This document shows, piece by piece, positions 9,369 through 18,750 of a stretch of 64,000 bases of DNA. Source of the stretch: Alteromonas halophila (GTDB lineage: Bacteria > Pseudomonadota > Gammaproteobacteria > Enterobacterales > Alteromonadaceae); contig NZ_BMXP01000003.1 of NCBI RefSeq assembly GCF_014651815.1, positions 248,001 through 312,000 on the forward strand, given 5' to 3'. Made by a program: the position numbers and the translations under genes. Within the stretch, counting starts at the first letter, position 1. Each line of letters begins with the position of its first letter. The notes beneath the pieces are model-generated. The model did not search any database, was not told the origin of the DNA, and worked only from the letters and a program-made list of their open reading frames with translations.

Positions 9369-10712
9369 TTAGGTGCTCGGAATATTCAGCAGCTGACCAA
9401 TCTGCACCACATCGGTGGTCATATTGTTGGCTTTCTTGATGCTGCTGACTTTGACATTATACCGCTGTGCCAGCAGCGACAGAGACTCACCACTGCGCAC
9501 CCGGTGTGTTCGGTTCTCGTCACGCTCTGATGCCCACAACGTCCCGTCAGGGGGGATTTGTTTGAAGTAGCGTTTAACGGCAGAGAACATGGAGTCGGCC
9601 AGGCGCTGACGATGCTTCGCCCAGTTCAGGTTTTTCTCTTCCTGAGGATTAGAAATAAACCCGACTTCGACCAGAATAGAAGGAATGTCTGGCGACGTCA
9701 GTACCGCCAGACTGGCTGCCTGAGGCACCCGTTTATGCATTGAAGTCACCTGCTTCATTTCTTCAACAACCTTGTTCCCAAGGTCATAGCTGGTGGCCAT
9801 GCTGTGATCCATAGAGAGACCTAAAATCGTCTCTGCCAGATAGCGTTCGCTGGCTTTGTCGGTGATCACTTCAGCCGCCCCGCCCAACAATTCAGAATGA
9901 CGTTCAGTTTTCTCCATCCATCGTCCAAGTTCTGTATCAGCGCGACCGGTGGAAAGCACCCACACGGAACCACCACGAGGCTCAGGCTGTGAGAAAGCAT
10001 CGGCATGGATAGAAACCAGTAAATCGGCTTTTTTCTGGCGTGCCAGTTCGGGGCGCCGGTTGGGTGAAATGTAGTAATCCCCTTTACGAGTCATAACCGC
10101 CCGCATGCCACGCTCTGCATTTACCCGAGCTTCAAGCTTTTTAGCGATGCTCAGAGTGATGTGCTTTTCGTAGGTTCCTGCGGGACCTATTGAGCCGGGG
10201 TCCTCGCCACCATGCCCCGCATCGATGGCAATAATGATATCCCGGTCCCGGTGATTGTTGCGCTCGTCAATAACCACCTGACTACGCTGGGGAGCATTGA
10301 TATCGTTAAGGTCAATCACCAGACGATGTCCATAGGGCGCCGTGGGTGTCATGGCGAATAATGTAGGATCCGCCTTTCGGTTTAACTCGACAACCACACG
10401 GGACGCGCGGGTATTTTTCGGTGAGGAGTACCGCACCCGACTGATCAAGTCGCCGTCATTCTCGACGTTGCTTAAGTCAAGACTGTCGTCCGTATTCGCC
10501 AAATCCACGACCAGGCGGTGAGGATTTTCCAGTGTGAAATAGGTGAACTCAGGCGCCTGCTGCAAATCCAGCACCACTCGCGTCTTATCCGGTGATGGCC
10601 AGACCCGCACCCCATCAATTTTATTTTGCGCAGCCTGAGCCGGAAGGGAAACCCAGCATAACAGGAGTACCGAAACTATTACGCGCAACATACTTCGCCC
10701 TAGTGTCATCAT
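9369..10712 (-). CDS. amiB: N-acetylmuramoyl-L-alanine amidase AmiB
   Basis: Periplasmic zinc amidase that cuts the peptide from glycan strands during cell separation. Order of domains: signal peptide ending at AQA (about residue 27), AMIN domain (VRVWPSPDKTRVVLDL onward), amidase_3 domain with zinc ligands in AIDAGHGGEDPGSIG, TYEKHITLSIAKKLE and VSIHADAF, and the catalytic-Glu end motif ILVEVGFISNPQEE. It ends with a LysM domain (HRVRSGESLSLLAQRYNVKV). The AMIN-amidase-LysM layout and location after tsaE are those of gammaproteobacterial AmiB. The gap to mutL is 26 bases. Confidence 0.96.
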   Translation of the reverse strand: MMTLGRSMLRVIVSVLLLCWVSLPAQAAQNKIDGVRVWPSPDKTRVVLDLQQAPEFTYFTLENPHRLVVDLANTDDSLDLSNVENDGDLISRVRYSSPKNTRASRVVVELNRKADPTLFAMTPTAPYGHRLVIDLNDINAPQRSQVVIDERNNHRDRDIIIAIDAGHGGEDPGSIGPAGTYEKHITLSIAKKLEARVNAERGMRAVMTRKGDYYISPNRRPELARQKKADLLVSIHADAFSQPEPRGGSVWVLSTGRADTELGRWMEKTERHSELLGGAAEVITDKASERYLAETILGLSMDHSMATSYDLGNKVVEEMKQVTSMHKRVPQAASLAVLTSPDIPSILVEVGFISNPQEEKNLNWAKHRQRLADSMFSAVKRYFKQIPPDGTLWASERDENRTHRVRSGESLSLLAQRYNVKVSSIKKANNMTTDVVQIGQLLNIPST

Positions 10713-10747
10713 TGCTGTAGTTAGCAGGCTTGTATCACTGCCGGAGC

Positions 10748-11230
10748 CTAAATGCGCTGACAGTGTTGCAGGATTTGTGTCCCCTGCTGACTGCGCGCAT
10801 TAACATCAAACTGACGTCCTTCACCGGCTGATTTAATACTAATCTCTAAATCCGCAGATGCCAAGCATTCTGCCCCTTTCTCAGCCCATTCCACCAGGCT
10901 GATGCTGTTGTTTTCGAAATAATCCCGGATGCCCATAAACTCGAGCTCTTCCGGATCGGCAAGCCGGTACAAATCGAAATGAAACACTGAGACACCTTCC
11001 AGCTCGTAGGGTTCCACTAAGGTGTAGGTCGGACTCTTGACGCTGCCCTGATGGCCCAGCGCCTGAATAAAATAGCGACTGAACGTTGTTTTTCCCGCCC
11101 CTAAATCACCGGAAAGATAAATGACTGCCGGCTGTGGCAGGCATGTCTGTACGGCACGTGCCAGATCACGTGCCAGCTGGGCAGTGTCGTCAAGCGACGC
11201 CGCGTAAAAGCCTGAATGTGGGTATGCCAT
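10748..11230 (-). CDS. tsaE: tRNA t6A synthesis ATPase TsaE
   Basis: Essential P-loop ATPase that partners TsaB/TsaD in making N6-threonylcarbamoyladenosine at A37 of ANN-reading tRNAs. The Walker A motif is [15 protein letters not shown] near residue 40, followed by [13 protein letters not shown] and the Walker-B-like VFHFDLYRL. The acidic motif [14 protein letters not shown] and the LVEWAEKG element complete the family signature. Length 160 is normal. It follows nnr by 8 bases and precedes amiB by 35 bases, the conserved order. Confidence 0.96.
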   Translation of the reverse strand: MAYPHSGFYAASLDDTAQLARDLARAVQTCLPQPAVIYLSGDLGAGKTTFSRYFIQALGHQGSVKSPTYTLVEPYELEGVSVFHFDLYRLADPEELEFMGIRDYFENNSISLVEWAEKGAECLASADLEISIKSAGEGRQFDVNARSQQGTQILQHCQRI

Positions 11231-11238
11231 AATACGTC

Positions 11239-12741
11239 CTAGCGCTGATTTATCAGTGCGCGTACTGCCTCGAACAAATCGCTGGCAATCATACCACGCT
11301 GTCCATACAGTTCAGCAATGTCATCCCCCGCTTTCGCATGCAGCGTCACACCATACAGGGCGGCGTCAACAGGCGGCACACCCTGCGCCATTAACGCTCC
11401 GAGAATACCACTTAGCACATCACCGCTGCCTGCGGTTGCCATGCCGGGGTTACCATGCCGGCATACCCAGGTATTGCGCTCATCATCTATCAGCGTGCCT
11501 GCACCTTTAAGTACACAGGTGGCATGGTAGCGCTCTGCACACTGGCGTGCGTAATTAAAGCGCTCATTTTCAACATCATCCGCCGGAATTCCAAGTAGCC
11601 GCCCGGCCTCGCCAGCGTGCGGTGTGAGTACCATCGCTGTTGGCGTGTAGGCAGTAGACTGCTGACATAAAAGGTTCAGCGCATCAGCATCAACCACAAC
11701 GGGTTTTTCGTGCGCCTGACAGTGTTTTAGCGTGGCTTCGAACGCTTCCTGTGCCCATGGATCCTGACCAAGGCCCGGCCCAATTACCACGCAGGATGCC
11801 CACGCCAGTGATGCGTCCAAATCATGGTTAGTGACCATCAGTTCCGGCCGGCCGGCACTGACCTGTATGGTCGAACTCTCATGCGTGTAGACCTTGACCA
11901 TGCCCGCACCGCTGCGCAGCGCTGCTTCAGAACTTAACCGTATCGCGCCCGCGGTGCCGCGGTTGCCGCCTACACATAACAAACGGCCATAGGTGCCCTT
12001 GTGGCTATGCACATCACGCGGACCCAGCCCCCCGAACATATGCATGTCCAGAAACGTCGCTGTAGATTTTGCCAGTTGCTGGAATGCTTTACCGATCCCC
12101 AGATCTTCAAAAATCAGCTTACCGCAACTTTGTTTACCGGCTCCCGTGGTCAGTCCGGGTTTTATCCCAACAAACGTCACTGTCACATCGGCCTGTACAC
12201 AGCGCCCCAGCGACTGACCTGAATTCGCATCAAGGCCAGAGGGTACGTCGACACTGACCACCGGCTTCTGCCCGCCATTGATAGCATCGATGATACTGGC
12301 AAACTCACTGCGGATGCTGCTGTTGATACCCGTTCCCAGTAATGCATCAATGACCAGGTCGGCCTGGTCCAGGTGGGCCACCGTAAACGAGTGAATATCG
12401 CCACCAGCGTCCCGCCAGGCACGCTGGGCATCGCCCGCATCGCCTTCCAGTTCGCGGTCAGGCTCCACGGCACAGACCACCACCTGTTTACCGGCCTTTC
12501 TGGCTTCCAGAGCAGCCACGTAGCCATCGCCCGCATTGTTCCCCTGACCAACCAGAATGAGAAACGTATCACTGTTGGGAATATGTAGCTGTGCCTGACG
12601 GAATACCGCCTTACCGGCCCGTTGCATAAGTTCACTGAGGTTACTGCCACTTTGCTGTGCGGCATTTTTTTCGTGCTCCCGCACCTGGTCGGCGCGGTAC
12701 AGTTTGTATGGTAAACTCGAGGCGAGTTGAGTATCTAGCAT
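11239..12741 (-). CDS. nnr: Bifunctional NAD(P)HX epimerase/dehydratase
   Basis: Repairs hydrated NADH and NADPH. The N-terminal YjeF_N half (about residues 1-225) epimerises NAD(P)HX and shows [14 protein letters not shown] and [12 protein letters not shown]. The C-terminal carbohydrate-kinase-like half (about 230-500) is the ADP-dependent dehydratase with [30 protein letters not shown] and the nucleotide motif [16 protein letters not shown]. Length 500 is normal for the fused protein. It is the first gene of the leftward superoperon. Its start codon is only 6 bases from the divergent queG start, so both promoters must lie within or overlap the opposite coding region. Confidence 0.96.
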   Translation of the reverse strand: MLDTQLASSLPYKLYRADQVREHEKNAAQQSGSNLSELMQRAGKAVFRQAQLHIPNSDTFLILVGQGNNAGDGYVAALEARKAGKQVVVCAVEPDRELEGDAGDAQRAWRDAGGDIHSFTVAHLDQADLVIDALLGTGINSSIRSEFASIIDAINGGQKPVVSVDVPSGLDANSGQSLGRCVQADVTVTFVGIKPGLTTGAGKQSCGKLIFEDLGIGKAFQQLAKSTATFLDMHMFGGLGPRDVHSHKGTYGRLLCVGGNRGTAGAIRLSSEAALRSGAGMVKVYTHESSTIQVSAGRPELMVTNHDLDASLAWASCVVIGPGLGQDPWAQEAFEATLKHCQAHEKPVVVDADALNLLCQQSTAYTPTAMVLTPHAGEAGRLLGIPADDVENERFNYARQCAERYHATCVLKGAGTLIDDERNTWVCRHGNPGMATAGSGDVLSGILGALMAQGVPPVDAALYGVTLHAKAGDDIAELYGQRGMIASDLFEAVRALINQR

Positions 12742-12747
12742 GAGTGC

Positions 12748-13890
12748 ATGTCCAGTTTAAATTCCATCGATCTCGGTCAATTGGCCAACAATATCAAGGC
12801 TTGGGGGAAGGCGCTAGGCTTTCAGCAGGTTGGTATCAGTGATATCGACCTTAGCCAGCACGAAGCCCACCTGTCTGACTGGCTGGCCAATAATTACCAT
12901 GGTGACATGCACTATATGCAACGCCATGGAATGACCCGTGCCCGGCCTGCAGAGCTGGTGCCTGGCACCCTGAGGGTGATCAGTGTGCGCATGGACTACC
13001 TGCCGCCAGATGCCTCGTTTGCCCGCCATTTGAATGATCGCCGCATTGGCTACGTAAGTCGTTACGCTTTGGGTCGGGATTATCACAAAGTATTGCGTAA
13101 ACGGCTTAAGCAGCTTGGCGAGAAAATCAGTGATGCACTATCCGATACCGCCTACCGACCGTTTGTGGACTCAGCACCGGTGCTTGAGCATGCCATTGCC
13201 GAAAAAGCCGGGCTGGGCTGGACCGGCAAGCACTCGCTGACATTGAGTCGCGATGCGGGCTCCTGGTTCTTCCTGGGGGAGTTATTTATTAACCTGCCCC
13301 TGCCTGTGGATGCGCCGGTTGAAGAAGGCTGTGGCAGTTGTACCGCCTGCATGACCATCTGTCCCACGCAGGCCATTGTCGCCCCTTATACGGTGGATGC
13401 GCGCAAATGTATTTCATACCTGACCATCGAATATGACGGGGTCATCCCCGAGCAATATCGCCGCGCAATGGGTAACCGTATTTACGGGTGTGATGACTGC
13501 CAGCTGATATGCCCGTGGAACCGGTATGCCAGTGTCACCGACGAGACAGACTTTCACCCGCGTCAGGCATTACATGGACAGTCATTGCTACAGCTATTCA
13601 GCTGGGACGAAGCCACCTTTCTGCGCAACACTGAAGGCTCGCCCATTCGCCGTATCGGCTATCAGAAATGGAGCCGCAATCTCGCCATAGCGCTGGGCAA
13701 TGCCCCCTTTGACCGTGACATTGTGGACGCGCTGATGCAGCGGCTGTCAGACGCCGGTGAGATGGTCGCCGAACACATTCGCTGGGCGCTTAACGAACAA
13801 CAGCAAAAGCAAGCCCGGCACATTGATGCCGATCGCAAAACCGCGCGCCTGACCCGCGCAGTGGAAAAAGGTCTGCCCAGAGACGCCTGA
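12748..13890 (+). CDS. queG: Epoxyqueuosine reductase QueG
   Basis: Cobalamin- and Fe-S-dependent enzyme that performs the last step of queuosine synthesis on tRNA. Two 4Fe-4S clusters are encoded by CGSCTACMTICPTQAI (near residue 195) and GCDDCQLICPW (near residue 245). The N-terminal domain matches the family (QLANNIKAWGKALGFQQVG), and the catalytic region includes GWTGKHSLTLSRDAGSWFFL. The start at 12748 fits the E. coli N-terminus closely (ten or so residues before the helix QLA..IK.WG). Length 380 is normal. It stands head to head with nnr with a 6-base gap and converges on a small hypothetical gene downstream. Confidence 0.96.
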   Translation: MSSLNSIDLGQLANNIKAWGKALGFQQVGISDIDLSQHEAHLSDWLANNYHGDMHYMQRHGMTRARPAELVPGTLRVISVRMDYLPPDASFARHLNDRRIGYVSRYALGRDYHKVLRKRLKQLGEKISDALSDTAYRPFVDSAPVLEHAIAEKAGLGWTGKHSLTLSRDAGSWFFLGELFINLPLPVDAPVEEGCGSCTACMTICPTQAIVAPYTVDARKCISYLTIEYDGVIPEQYRRAMGNRIYGCDDCQLICPWNRYASVTDETDFHPRQALHGQSLLQLFSWDEATFLRNTEGSPIRRIGYQKWSRNLAIALGNAPFDRDIVDALMQRLSDAGEMVAEHIRWALNEQQQKQARHIDADRKTARLTRAVEKGLPRDA

Positions 13891-13952
13891 GATGAACCGG
13901 TATACAACTGGACGATACCGGCCCGGCTACTCCTTTAGACCTGTCTGCCGTA

Positions 13953-14213
13953 TTACTCGACCGCAGCCCTGTCTGTTACTGGCGAAGATATACCCCGATG
14001 AGGAGGCGGTGAAGCTGGCGCGTCTTTGGCACAACGCAACGACACAGGCGGCAGTTCCAACTGCTGCCCTGCGGATATCACCGTAGTTGCCAGCGACTTG
14101 TCTGCCCGTCCTGGCTCGTGCATGCTCAGAGACAGCCGCCCTTGATAGTAACCAAACTGATAGGCCGCAATCGCAATAAACAGGGCAATGACGGCCAGCC
14201 AACGATTCAGCAT
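13953..14213 (-). CDS. Small single-helix membrane protein, unknown
   Basis: An 86-residue protein that begins 3 bases after the hemE stop codon, so it is probably translated from the hemE message. The N-terminus is a membrane helix (WLAVIALFIAIAAYQFGYYQG); the rest is polar, with a Pro-rich end (APASPPPHRG). No family recognised. A role linked to haem synthesis is only suggested by position. A small coupled gene of this kind could equally be a spurious frame, but the clean hydrophobic N-terminus and close spacing support it. Confidence 0.55.
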   Translation of the reverse strand: MLNRWLAVIALFIAIAAYQFGYYQGRLSLSMHEPGRADKSLATTVISAGQQLELPPVSLRCAKDAPASPPPHRGISSPVTDRAAVE

Positions 14214-14216
14214 CGT

Positions 14217-15317
14217 TTACTTGTCGGCCACATGATACGGCTTACTCAGCTCATGCACCGCATCGACGAATACCCCGGCGTTATCTGGCGGCACATCCAG
14301 GTGAATACCATGACCAAGGTTGAATACATGCCCGGTACCTGAACCATACCCCTTAAGGATTGTCGCGACCTCTTCACGAATTCGCTCGGGCGCTGCGTAA
14401 AGCATGCTGGGATCCATATTGCCCTGCAGCGCAACTTTATCGCCGATACGAGCGCGCGCTTCATCAATATTAATGGTCCAGTCCAGACCCACCGCATCGC
14501 AGCCTGTTGCAGCGATAGATTCCAGCCACATACCGCCATTTTTGGTAAACAGGGTAACCGGCACCCGCCGTCCTTCGTTCTCACGAATAAGGCCATCCAC
14601 GATCTTTTCCATGTACTGCAGTGAGAATAACCTGTAATCGCGGGGAGACAGGACACCGCCCCAGGTGTCAAAAATCATGACAGACTGAGCGCCGGCTTTT
14701 ATCTGTGCATTCAGGTAAGCCACGACCGCATCGCTGAGTTTGTCCAGCAGCAGGTGCAGGGCCTGCGGGTCCGCAAATGCCATTTTTTTGATTTTGGTGA
14801 AGGCTTTGCTGGTGCCGCCTTCTATCATGTAGGTAGCCAGCGTCCAGGGACTGCCAGAAAAACCAATCAGTGGAACTTCACCTTTCAGCTCCCGACGAAT
14901 CGTGCGTACCGCATTCATAACGTACTGTAACTCGCCTTCCGGATCAGGCACACCGAGCCGTTCGACATCGGCTTTTGAAGTGAGTGGCCGTGCAAACTTA
15001 GGGCCTTCACCTGCTTCAAAATACAGACCAAGTCCCATCGCATCGGGGATGGTCAGAATGTCTGAAAACAGGATAGCGGCATCCAGAGCAAACCGGCGCA
15101 GTGGTTGCAGCGTCACCTCGCAGGCAAGATCGGCATTCTTACACAGACTCATAAAGTCACCGGCCTCGGCACGGGTCGCTTTATATTCTGGCAGATAACG
15201 TCCCGCCTGACGCATCATCCATACTGGTGTCATGTCTACAGGCTGCTTGGAAAGTGCCCGAAGATAACGATCATTTTTTAAGGCGGCAGGTGCGGAACCA
15301 GATACGGCGTGTGACAT
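14217..15317 (-). CDS. hemE: Uroporphyrinogen decarboxylase
   Basis: Cytoplasmic enzyme that removes four carboxyl groups from uroporphyrinogen III to give coproporphyrinogen III. The signature [15 protein letters not shown] is near residue 30, with further landmarks [57 protein letters not shown] and [16 protein letters not shown]. The length is 366, slightly over the usual 354, because of about 11 extra N-terminal residues before [10 protein letters not shown]; a later start is possible but no better Met is present. A 330-base gene-poor gap separates it from nudC. Confidence 0.97.
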   Translation of the reverse strand: MSHAVSGSAPAALKNDRYLRALSKQPVDMTPVWMMRQAGRYLPEYKATRAEAGDFMSLCKNADLACEVTLQPLRRFALDAAILFSDILTIPDAMGLGLYFEAGEGPKFARPLTSKADVERLGVPDPEGELQYVMNAVRTIRRELKGEVPLIGFSGSPWTLATYMIEGGTSKAFTKIKKMAFADPQALHLLLDKLSDAVVAYLNAQIKAGAQSVMIFDTWGGVLSPRDYRLFSLQYMEKIVDGLIRENEGRRVPVTLFTKNGGMWLESIAATGCDAVGLDWTINIDEARARIGDKVALQGNMDPSMLYAAPERIREEVATILKGYGSGTGHVFNLGHGIHLDVPPDNAGVFVDAVHELSKPYHVADK

Positions 15318-15544
15318 GACTTTCCTCTGTTATTGCAAAGCTCAGTGAGTGGCTGACCATCAATCGTAAACATCTTAACTTACATAGAGTTAGGTTCAGA
15401 ATTGCCTACGTGTCTGGTGGCAGCGATGATAAACCCGCGCGAGTATATCAGCTAATCAACGGATTTAAGAGCATTTCGGATTTTAAGGAAGATGCGCACA
15501 AGTCTATTGCACCTTCCTAACAATTATTTAAAAATAAACTTGCG

Positions 15545-15654
15545 CGAAGAGTAAGTGTTTGCTACAACTTAACACAGCTAATATAAAGAAGCCTGTTCAA
15601 CAGGACCGAACGCTAACCACTACAAACCCTGCCCTCGGCAGGGTTTTTTATTTT
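15545..15654 (+). ncRNA. Candidate small RNA ending in strong terminator
   Basis: No plus-strand gene lies between 15318 and 15624, yet a strong rightward terminator ends at 15654. Just upstream is a second small hairpin (CCTGT / ACAGG, 15592-15604). A weak promoter could be TTGCGC near 15540 with TACAAC 17 bases later, which would give a transcript of about 80 bases starting near 15575. The rest of the gap (15318-15540) holds the hemE promoter region and nothing else I can name. The terminator may instead simply insulate nudC from antisense reading. Evidence is structural only. Confidence 0.25.
15624..15654 (+). terminator. Rho-independent terminator, rightward
   Basis: AAACCCTGCC (15624-15633) pairs with GGCAGGGTTT (15637-15646) over a 3-base loop, followed by TTTATTTT. 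The T-tract is on the plus strand; on the minus strand the sequence after the stem is TTTGTAG, a weaker exit signal for nudC. It overlaps the nudC stop codon. Confidence 0.75.
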
Positions 15655-16478
15655 CCCTGTATTTTTTTTACCGTTGCGGCAATAAGCTGACCCGCAATAG
15701 ACAGTGTTGGCGGTGTTTTCGGCAGCGCATCAGGCCAGAACCACTGCGCATCATCAATTTCACCTTCTTCAGGGACAATGTCGCCCCCCGCATAGCGGGC
15801 AATGTAACCAACCATTAATGAATGCGGAAACGGCCAGGGCTGACTGCCAAAGTATTCCAGGTCGGTCACGCTGACGCCGACCTCTTCAAAAATTTCGCGG
15901 TGTACCGCTTGCTCCAGACTCTCACCGCTTTCAACAAAACCGGCCAGCGTGGAGTACATATTCAGTTCACGATGGCGCACGCCCCTGGCCAGCAGCAACC
16001 GTTCACCGTCATGTACCGCCACAATGATGCAGGGCGAGACTCTCGGATAGCTACGATGCTGACAGCGCTGACACTGCACGGCCATCTCCCAGTCCACTCG
16101 TTGCGTGCGATCACCACATTGCCCGCAGTAGCGGTGTGTTCGAAAGAAGTGCACGTATTGCCAGGCCCGCCCAGCCACTGCAAATGCAGTATCAGGCGCC
16201 TGCATCAGCATATGTCGCAAAGAAGCAAGCTCCCAGTGTTCCCCTTCGGGCTCTTCTGCCCCCATATCGACGATGAATGTTGACTGAGGCAGGCTGTCGC
16301 CCTGTAAATCTTTCAGTTCATACACATCTGCATGATAGGCGCGTAAACAGTCAATATCGTCAAAGCCGCCCTGCGGCAACTGCCGCTGGTTTTGCCTGAC
16401 CACCAGTTTGTCACGCGAAAAGATCAGCCACTGGCCACGGGCGGTGTCCAGTGACTGCTGAGAAACTGGCTTTAACAT
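15648..16478 (-). CDS. nudC: NADH/NAD-RNA pyrophosphatase NudC
   Basis: Nudix hydrolase that cleaves NADH and removes NAD caps from RNA. A zinc ribbon is built by CGQCGDRTQRV and VQCQRCQ (near residues 115-140), followed by SYPRVSPCIIVAVHDGERLL. The Nudix box runs from GFVESGESLEQAVHREI to FEEVGV, with all catalytic Glu residues present. The family motif SQPWPFPHSLMVGY follows, specific for NADH diphosphatases. Length 276 is close to E. coli NudC (257). It is monocistronic; 290 bases separate it from the divergent rsd. Confidence 0.95.
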   Translation of the reverse strand: MLKPVSQQSLDTARGQWLIFSRDKLVVRQNQRQLPQGGFDDIDCLRAYHADVYELKDLQGDSLPQSTFIVDMGAEEPEGEHWELASLRHMLMQAPDTAFAVAGRAWQYVHFFRTHRYCGQCGDRTQRVDWEMAVQCQRCQHRSYPRVSPCIIVAVHDGERLLLARGVRHRELNMYSTLAGFVESGESLEQAVHREIFEEVGVSVTDLEYFGSQPWPFPHSLMVGYIARYAGGDIVPEEGEIDDAQWFWPDALPKTPPTLSIAGQLIAATVKKIQGK

Positions 16479-16693
16479 AGGCTGTCTCCTTGCGTGATAG
16501 GCGCATTTTGTGATTGATTACCATAACACAGTGAGTCAGGATGCGAGTAACCCGCGGGATAAACGGTAGAAGCTGCCGTCACCAGACAGCCGCCGTTGTC
16601 GCCAGTGCAACCTCGCCATAATGGCTGAGCCAGGTATAAAGGCAGTATTATTGCTGCATCCGGACGGCAACATTCGACGCCAATTAAGACCGT

Positions 16694-16721
16694 TTGTTAA
16701 GGTGAGGTCGGGTGTTATACT
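16694..16721 (+). promoter_or_regulatory. Probable sigma-70 promoter of rsd
   Basis: TTGTTA (16694-16699) and TATACT (16716-16721) are separated by 16 bases and lie 47 bases before the rsd start. The match to TTGACA/TATAAT is good (4 of 6 and 5 of 6). The remaining part of the nudC-rsd gap (16479-16690) holds nothing I can name. Confidence 0.55.
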
Positions 16722-16768
16722 TATGGCACAGCAGATGCTCTCACATGACGAGCTAAGGGGCCGCACGC

Positions 16769-17263
16769 ATGTTAAATCAGTTGCAAAATGTAAATCAGAA
16801 CTGGAACGGCAATAGCGCTACGGTAGATAACTGGCTGAAGGCCAGACAGACACTGATGGTAAATTTTTGCGAGCTTGCCGGTATCGCGGTCGAGGGACCT
16901 TCGGCGATGAAAACGATGAACGGCACTGTCCAGCGTCCCAGCAATGCCTTGCCGGATGCCGATCAAATCGAGCGATTTTGTGAAGATTTAATGGACTATC
17001 TGTCAGCAGGTCACTTTGAAATATACGATATACTGAGTGCGCAATATGAGAACGGCCAGGAGCTGAAACAGCAACTTGCCCCCAAAATTGCGGTTACTAC
17101 AGATATCGCTCTAAGGTTTAACGACAGTTATACCGAGATGCTTCGCCCTGAGCAGGCCACCAGTTTTGATGCTGACTTAGCACAACTGGGGGAAGCACTG
17201 GCAGAACGATTCGAACTTGAAGACCAGTTGTTCAACGCTGTGCATCAGGCAACCACAGAATGA
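16769..17263 (+). CDS. rsd: Regulator of sigma D (Rsd/AlgQ family)
   Basis: Binds the housekeeping sigma factor and so shifts RNA polymerase use in stationary phase. The N-terminus MLNQLQNVNQNWNGNSATVD followed by WLKARQTLMVNFCELAG matches Rsd/AlgQ (helix with W-L..R..L...Y/FC.LAG). Length 164 is normal (E. coli 158). It is mostly helical and has no signal or membrane segment. It lies 45 bases before zur on the same strand, with its own promoter upstream. Confidence 0.92.
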   Translation: MLNQLQNVNQNWNGNSATVDNWLKARQTLMVNFCELAGIAVEGPSAMKTMNGTVQRPSNALPDADQIERFCEDLMDYLSAGHFEIYDILSAQYENGQELKQQLAPKIAVTTDIALRFNDSYTEMLRPEQATSFDADLAQLGEALAERFELEDQLFNAVHQATTE

Positions 17264-17308
17264 TGATGTGTCGTATGACGCCTCAACCAACCGAGCAGTA
17301 GATGACTG

Positions 17309-17782
17309 ATGAATAATGCAACGCTAATTAGTAAAGCTCGCGCCTACTGTGAGCAACGAAATGCGCGTTTCACACCACTGCGTGAGAAAGTGTATCAAAT
17401 TCTGTTAAGTAAACACGGGCCAATGGGTGCGTACGAATTACTCGACAGCCTAAAAGAAACCGAATCCAGTGCCAAACCCGCGACCGTTTACCGGGCCCTG
17501 GATTTCTTACTCGACTTTGGCTTTATCCACCGCCTTGAGTCTACAAACGCATTTGTCGCCTGTTACCATTTCGGCTGTCAGCATCCGGTACAGTTTCTTA
17601 TTTGCGACAGTTGTGGCGATGTAGCTGAAATCCAGTCAGAAGGGCTCAAAGACACACTGGATAAGCAAGCCACACATCATGGTTTTAAAGTGTCGAAGCA
17701 GACTATCGAAGCACACGGGTTGTGTGCAGACTGCCAACAGACTGAAGACGTGCCGAGTGAGGAGCAAGTACATGAATGCTGA
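17309..17782 (+). CDS. zur: Zinc uptake regulator Zur (Fur family)
   Basis: Zinc-sensing repressor. The winged-helix DNA-binding domain includes ARFTPLREKVYQILLSKHGP and PATVYRALDFLLDFGFIHRL. Zinc sites are given by the CYHFGCQHPVQFLICDSCGD stretch with paired Cys, and by GLCADCQQ near the C-terminus, plus a final His-Glu-Cys. The C-x-x-C pairs and the short form (157 residues) fit Zur rather than Fur. Its last 11 bases overlap the start of the CheX gene, so these two are translationally coupled, which is an unusual partnership. Confidence 0.9.
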   Translation: MNNATLISKARAYCEQRNARFTPLREKVYQILLSKHGPMGAYELLDSLKETESSAKPATVYRALDFLLDFGFIHRLESTNAFVACYHFGCQHPVQFLICDSCGDVAEIQSEGLKDTLDKQATHHGFKVSKQTIEAHGLCADCQQTEDVPSEEQVHEC

Positions 17783-18236
17783 TTTTGTAAACCCGTTTAT
17801 TTCCGGTTTACTCAATGTCATGGAGACAATGGCACAAACCCAGCTAACGCCGGGTAAGCCCAAGCGCAAGCAGAGCGATATTTCTAAAGGAGATGTGTCT
17901 GGCCTTATCGGAATGGTTGGCCCGGATGTGCGAGGCTCCATGTCGATATCCTTCGACGAAAACCTCGCGCTAACTATCATGGAGCGCATGGTGGGTGAAC
18001 GCCCCGATAAGCTCGATGCCGAGGTAGGCGATATGGTTGGCGAAATCACTAATATGATTTGCGGCAATGCAAAACGTGATCTCGGTGAGCGTGGCTATGA
18101 GTTTGGTATGGCTACGCCCATTGTTGTATCCGGTAAGCAACACACAATTAGTCACCAGGTCGATGGTGCAAAGATTATTTTGCCCTTCATGTGTGACGAT
18201 GGACTGGCACATTTGGAAATCTGTTTTGACAAATAA
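17772..18236 (+). CDS. cheX: CheX-family chemotaxis phosphatase
   Basis: CheX/CheC-type protein expected to dephosphorylate CheY-P or a related response regulator. I placed the start at the ATG at 17772 ([20 protein letters not shown]), preceded by GAGGAG; a longer frame from 17679 lies inside zur and lacks homology. The 154 residues contain the ExxN active-site motif in [19 protein letters not shown] and the CheX-like core [19 protein letters not shown]. There are no other chemotaxis genes in the window. It overlaps zur by 11 bases and the next gene by 11 bases. Confidence 0.87.
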   Translation: MNADFVNPFISGLLNVMETMAQTQLTPGKPKRKQSDISKGDVSGLIGMVGPDVRGSMSISFDENLALTIMERMVGERPDKLDAEVGDMVGEITNMICGNAKRDLGERGYEFGMATPIVVSGKQHTISHQVDGAKIILPFMCDDGLAHLEICFDK

Positions 18237-18663
18237 TTTCTGGCACAGCGAAAAAATTACACTCTCACCTTTCCGCCGTGGTTTTCATCTCATCACGGAT
18301 GAGATAACCCGTGCCCTTCCTCAACTGAAGAGTACGCAAACGGGGTTATTACACTTATGGCTGCAACACACCAGTGCCAGCCTGACGGTCAATGAAAACG
18401 CCGATCCCACGGTGCGCGGTGATCTTGAAGCCTATTTCAATCATTCCGTTCCTGAAAATAGTCCTTATTTTCAACATACTTATGAAGGCCCTGATGATAT
18501 GCCTGCGCATATCAAATCAAGCTTGCTTGGATGTCAGATTACCCTGCCGGTTGCCGCTGGCAGACTTCAGCTGGGTACCTGGCAGGGGATTGTGCTCGGC
18601 GAGCACAGAGACCGTGCATCGTCGCGTACAATTATTGCAACGTTACAGGGCGTCAGGTCGTAA
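18226..18663 (+). CDS. yjbQ: YjbQ-family (UPF0047) protein
   Basis: Small conserved protein of the secondary thiamine-phosphate synthase / YjbQ family, whose cellular role is uncertain. The core [20 protein letters not shown], the [13 protein letters not shown] motif and the end [14 protein letters not shown] are diagnostic; the conserved His residues and HTSASLT belong to the active-site pocket. The likely start is the TTG at 18226, because the homologous N-terminus (W-x-x-K-x-x-L-S...RGFH) begins right after it and the overlap with cheX then equals the 11-base overlap upstream. An ATG at 18199 is the alternative. This gives 145 residues, normal length. Confidence 0.9.
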   Translation: MTNNFWHSEKITLSPFRRGFHLITDEITRALPQLKSTQTGLLHLWLQHTSASLTVNENADPTVRGDLEAYFNHSVPENSPYFQHTYEGPDDMPAHIKSSLLGCQITLPVAAGRLQLGTWQGIVLGEHRDRASSRTIIATLQGVRS

Positions 18664-18750
18664 CATGGTGGTATAAAATCTGCATAACAAATTTTTTAAA
18701 CCGTAACCGATCATTAATTTCATACTCAACTATTTGACAGGACGTGAACT

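Noticed and set aside
12183..12665. 160-codon frame inside nnr
   Set aside because: Same strand, other frame of a well-supported gene; composition is that of a shadow frame.
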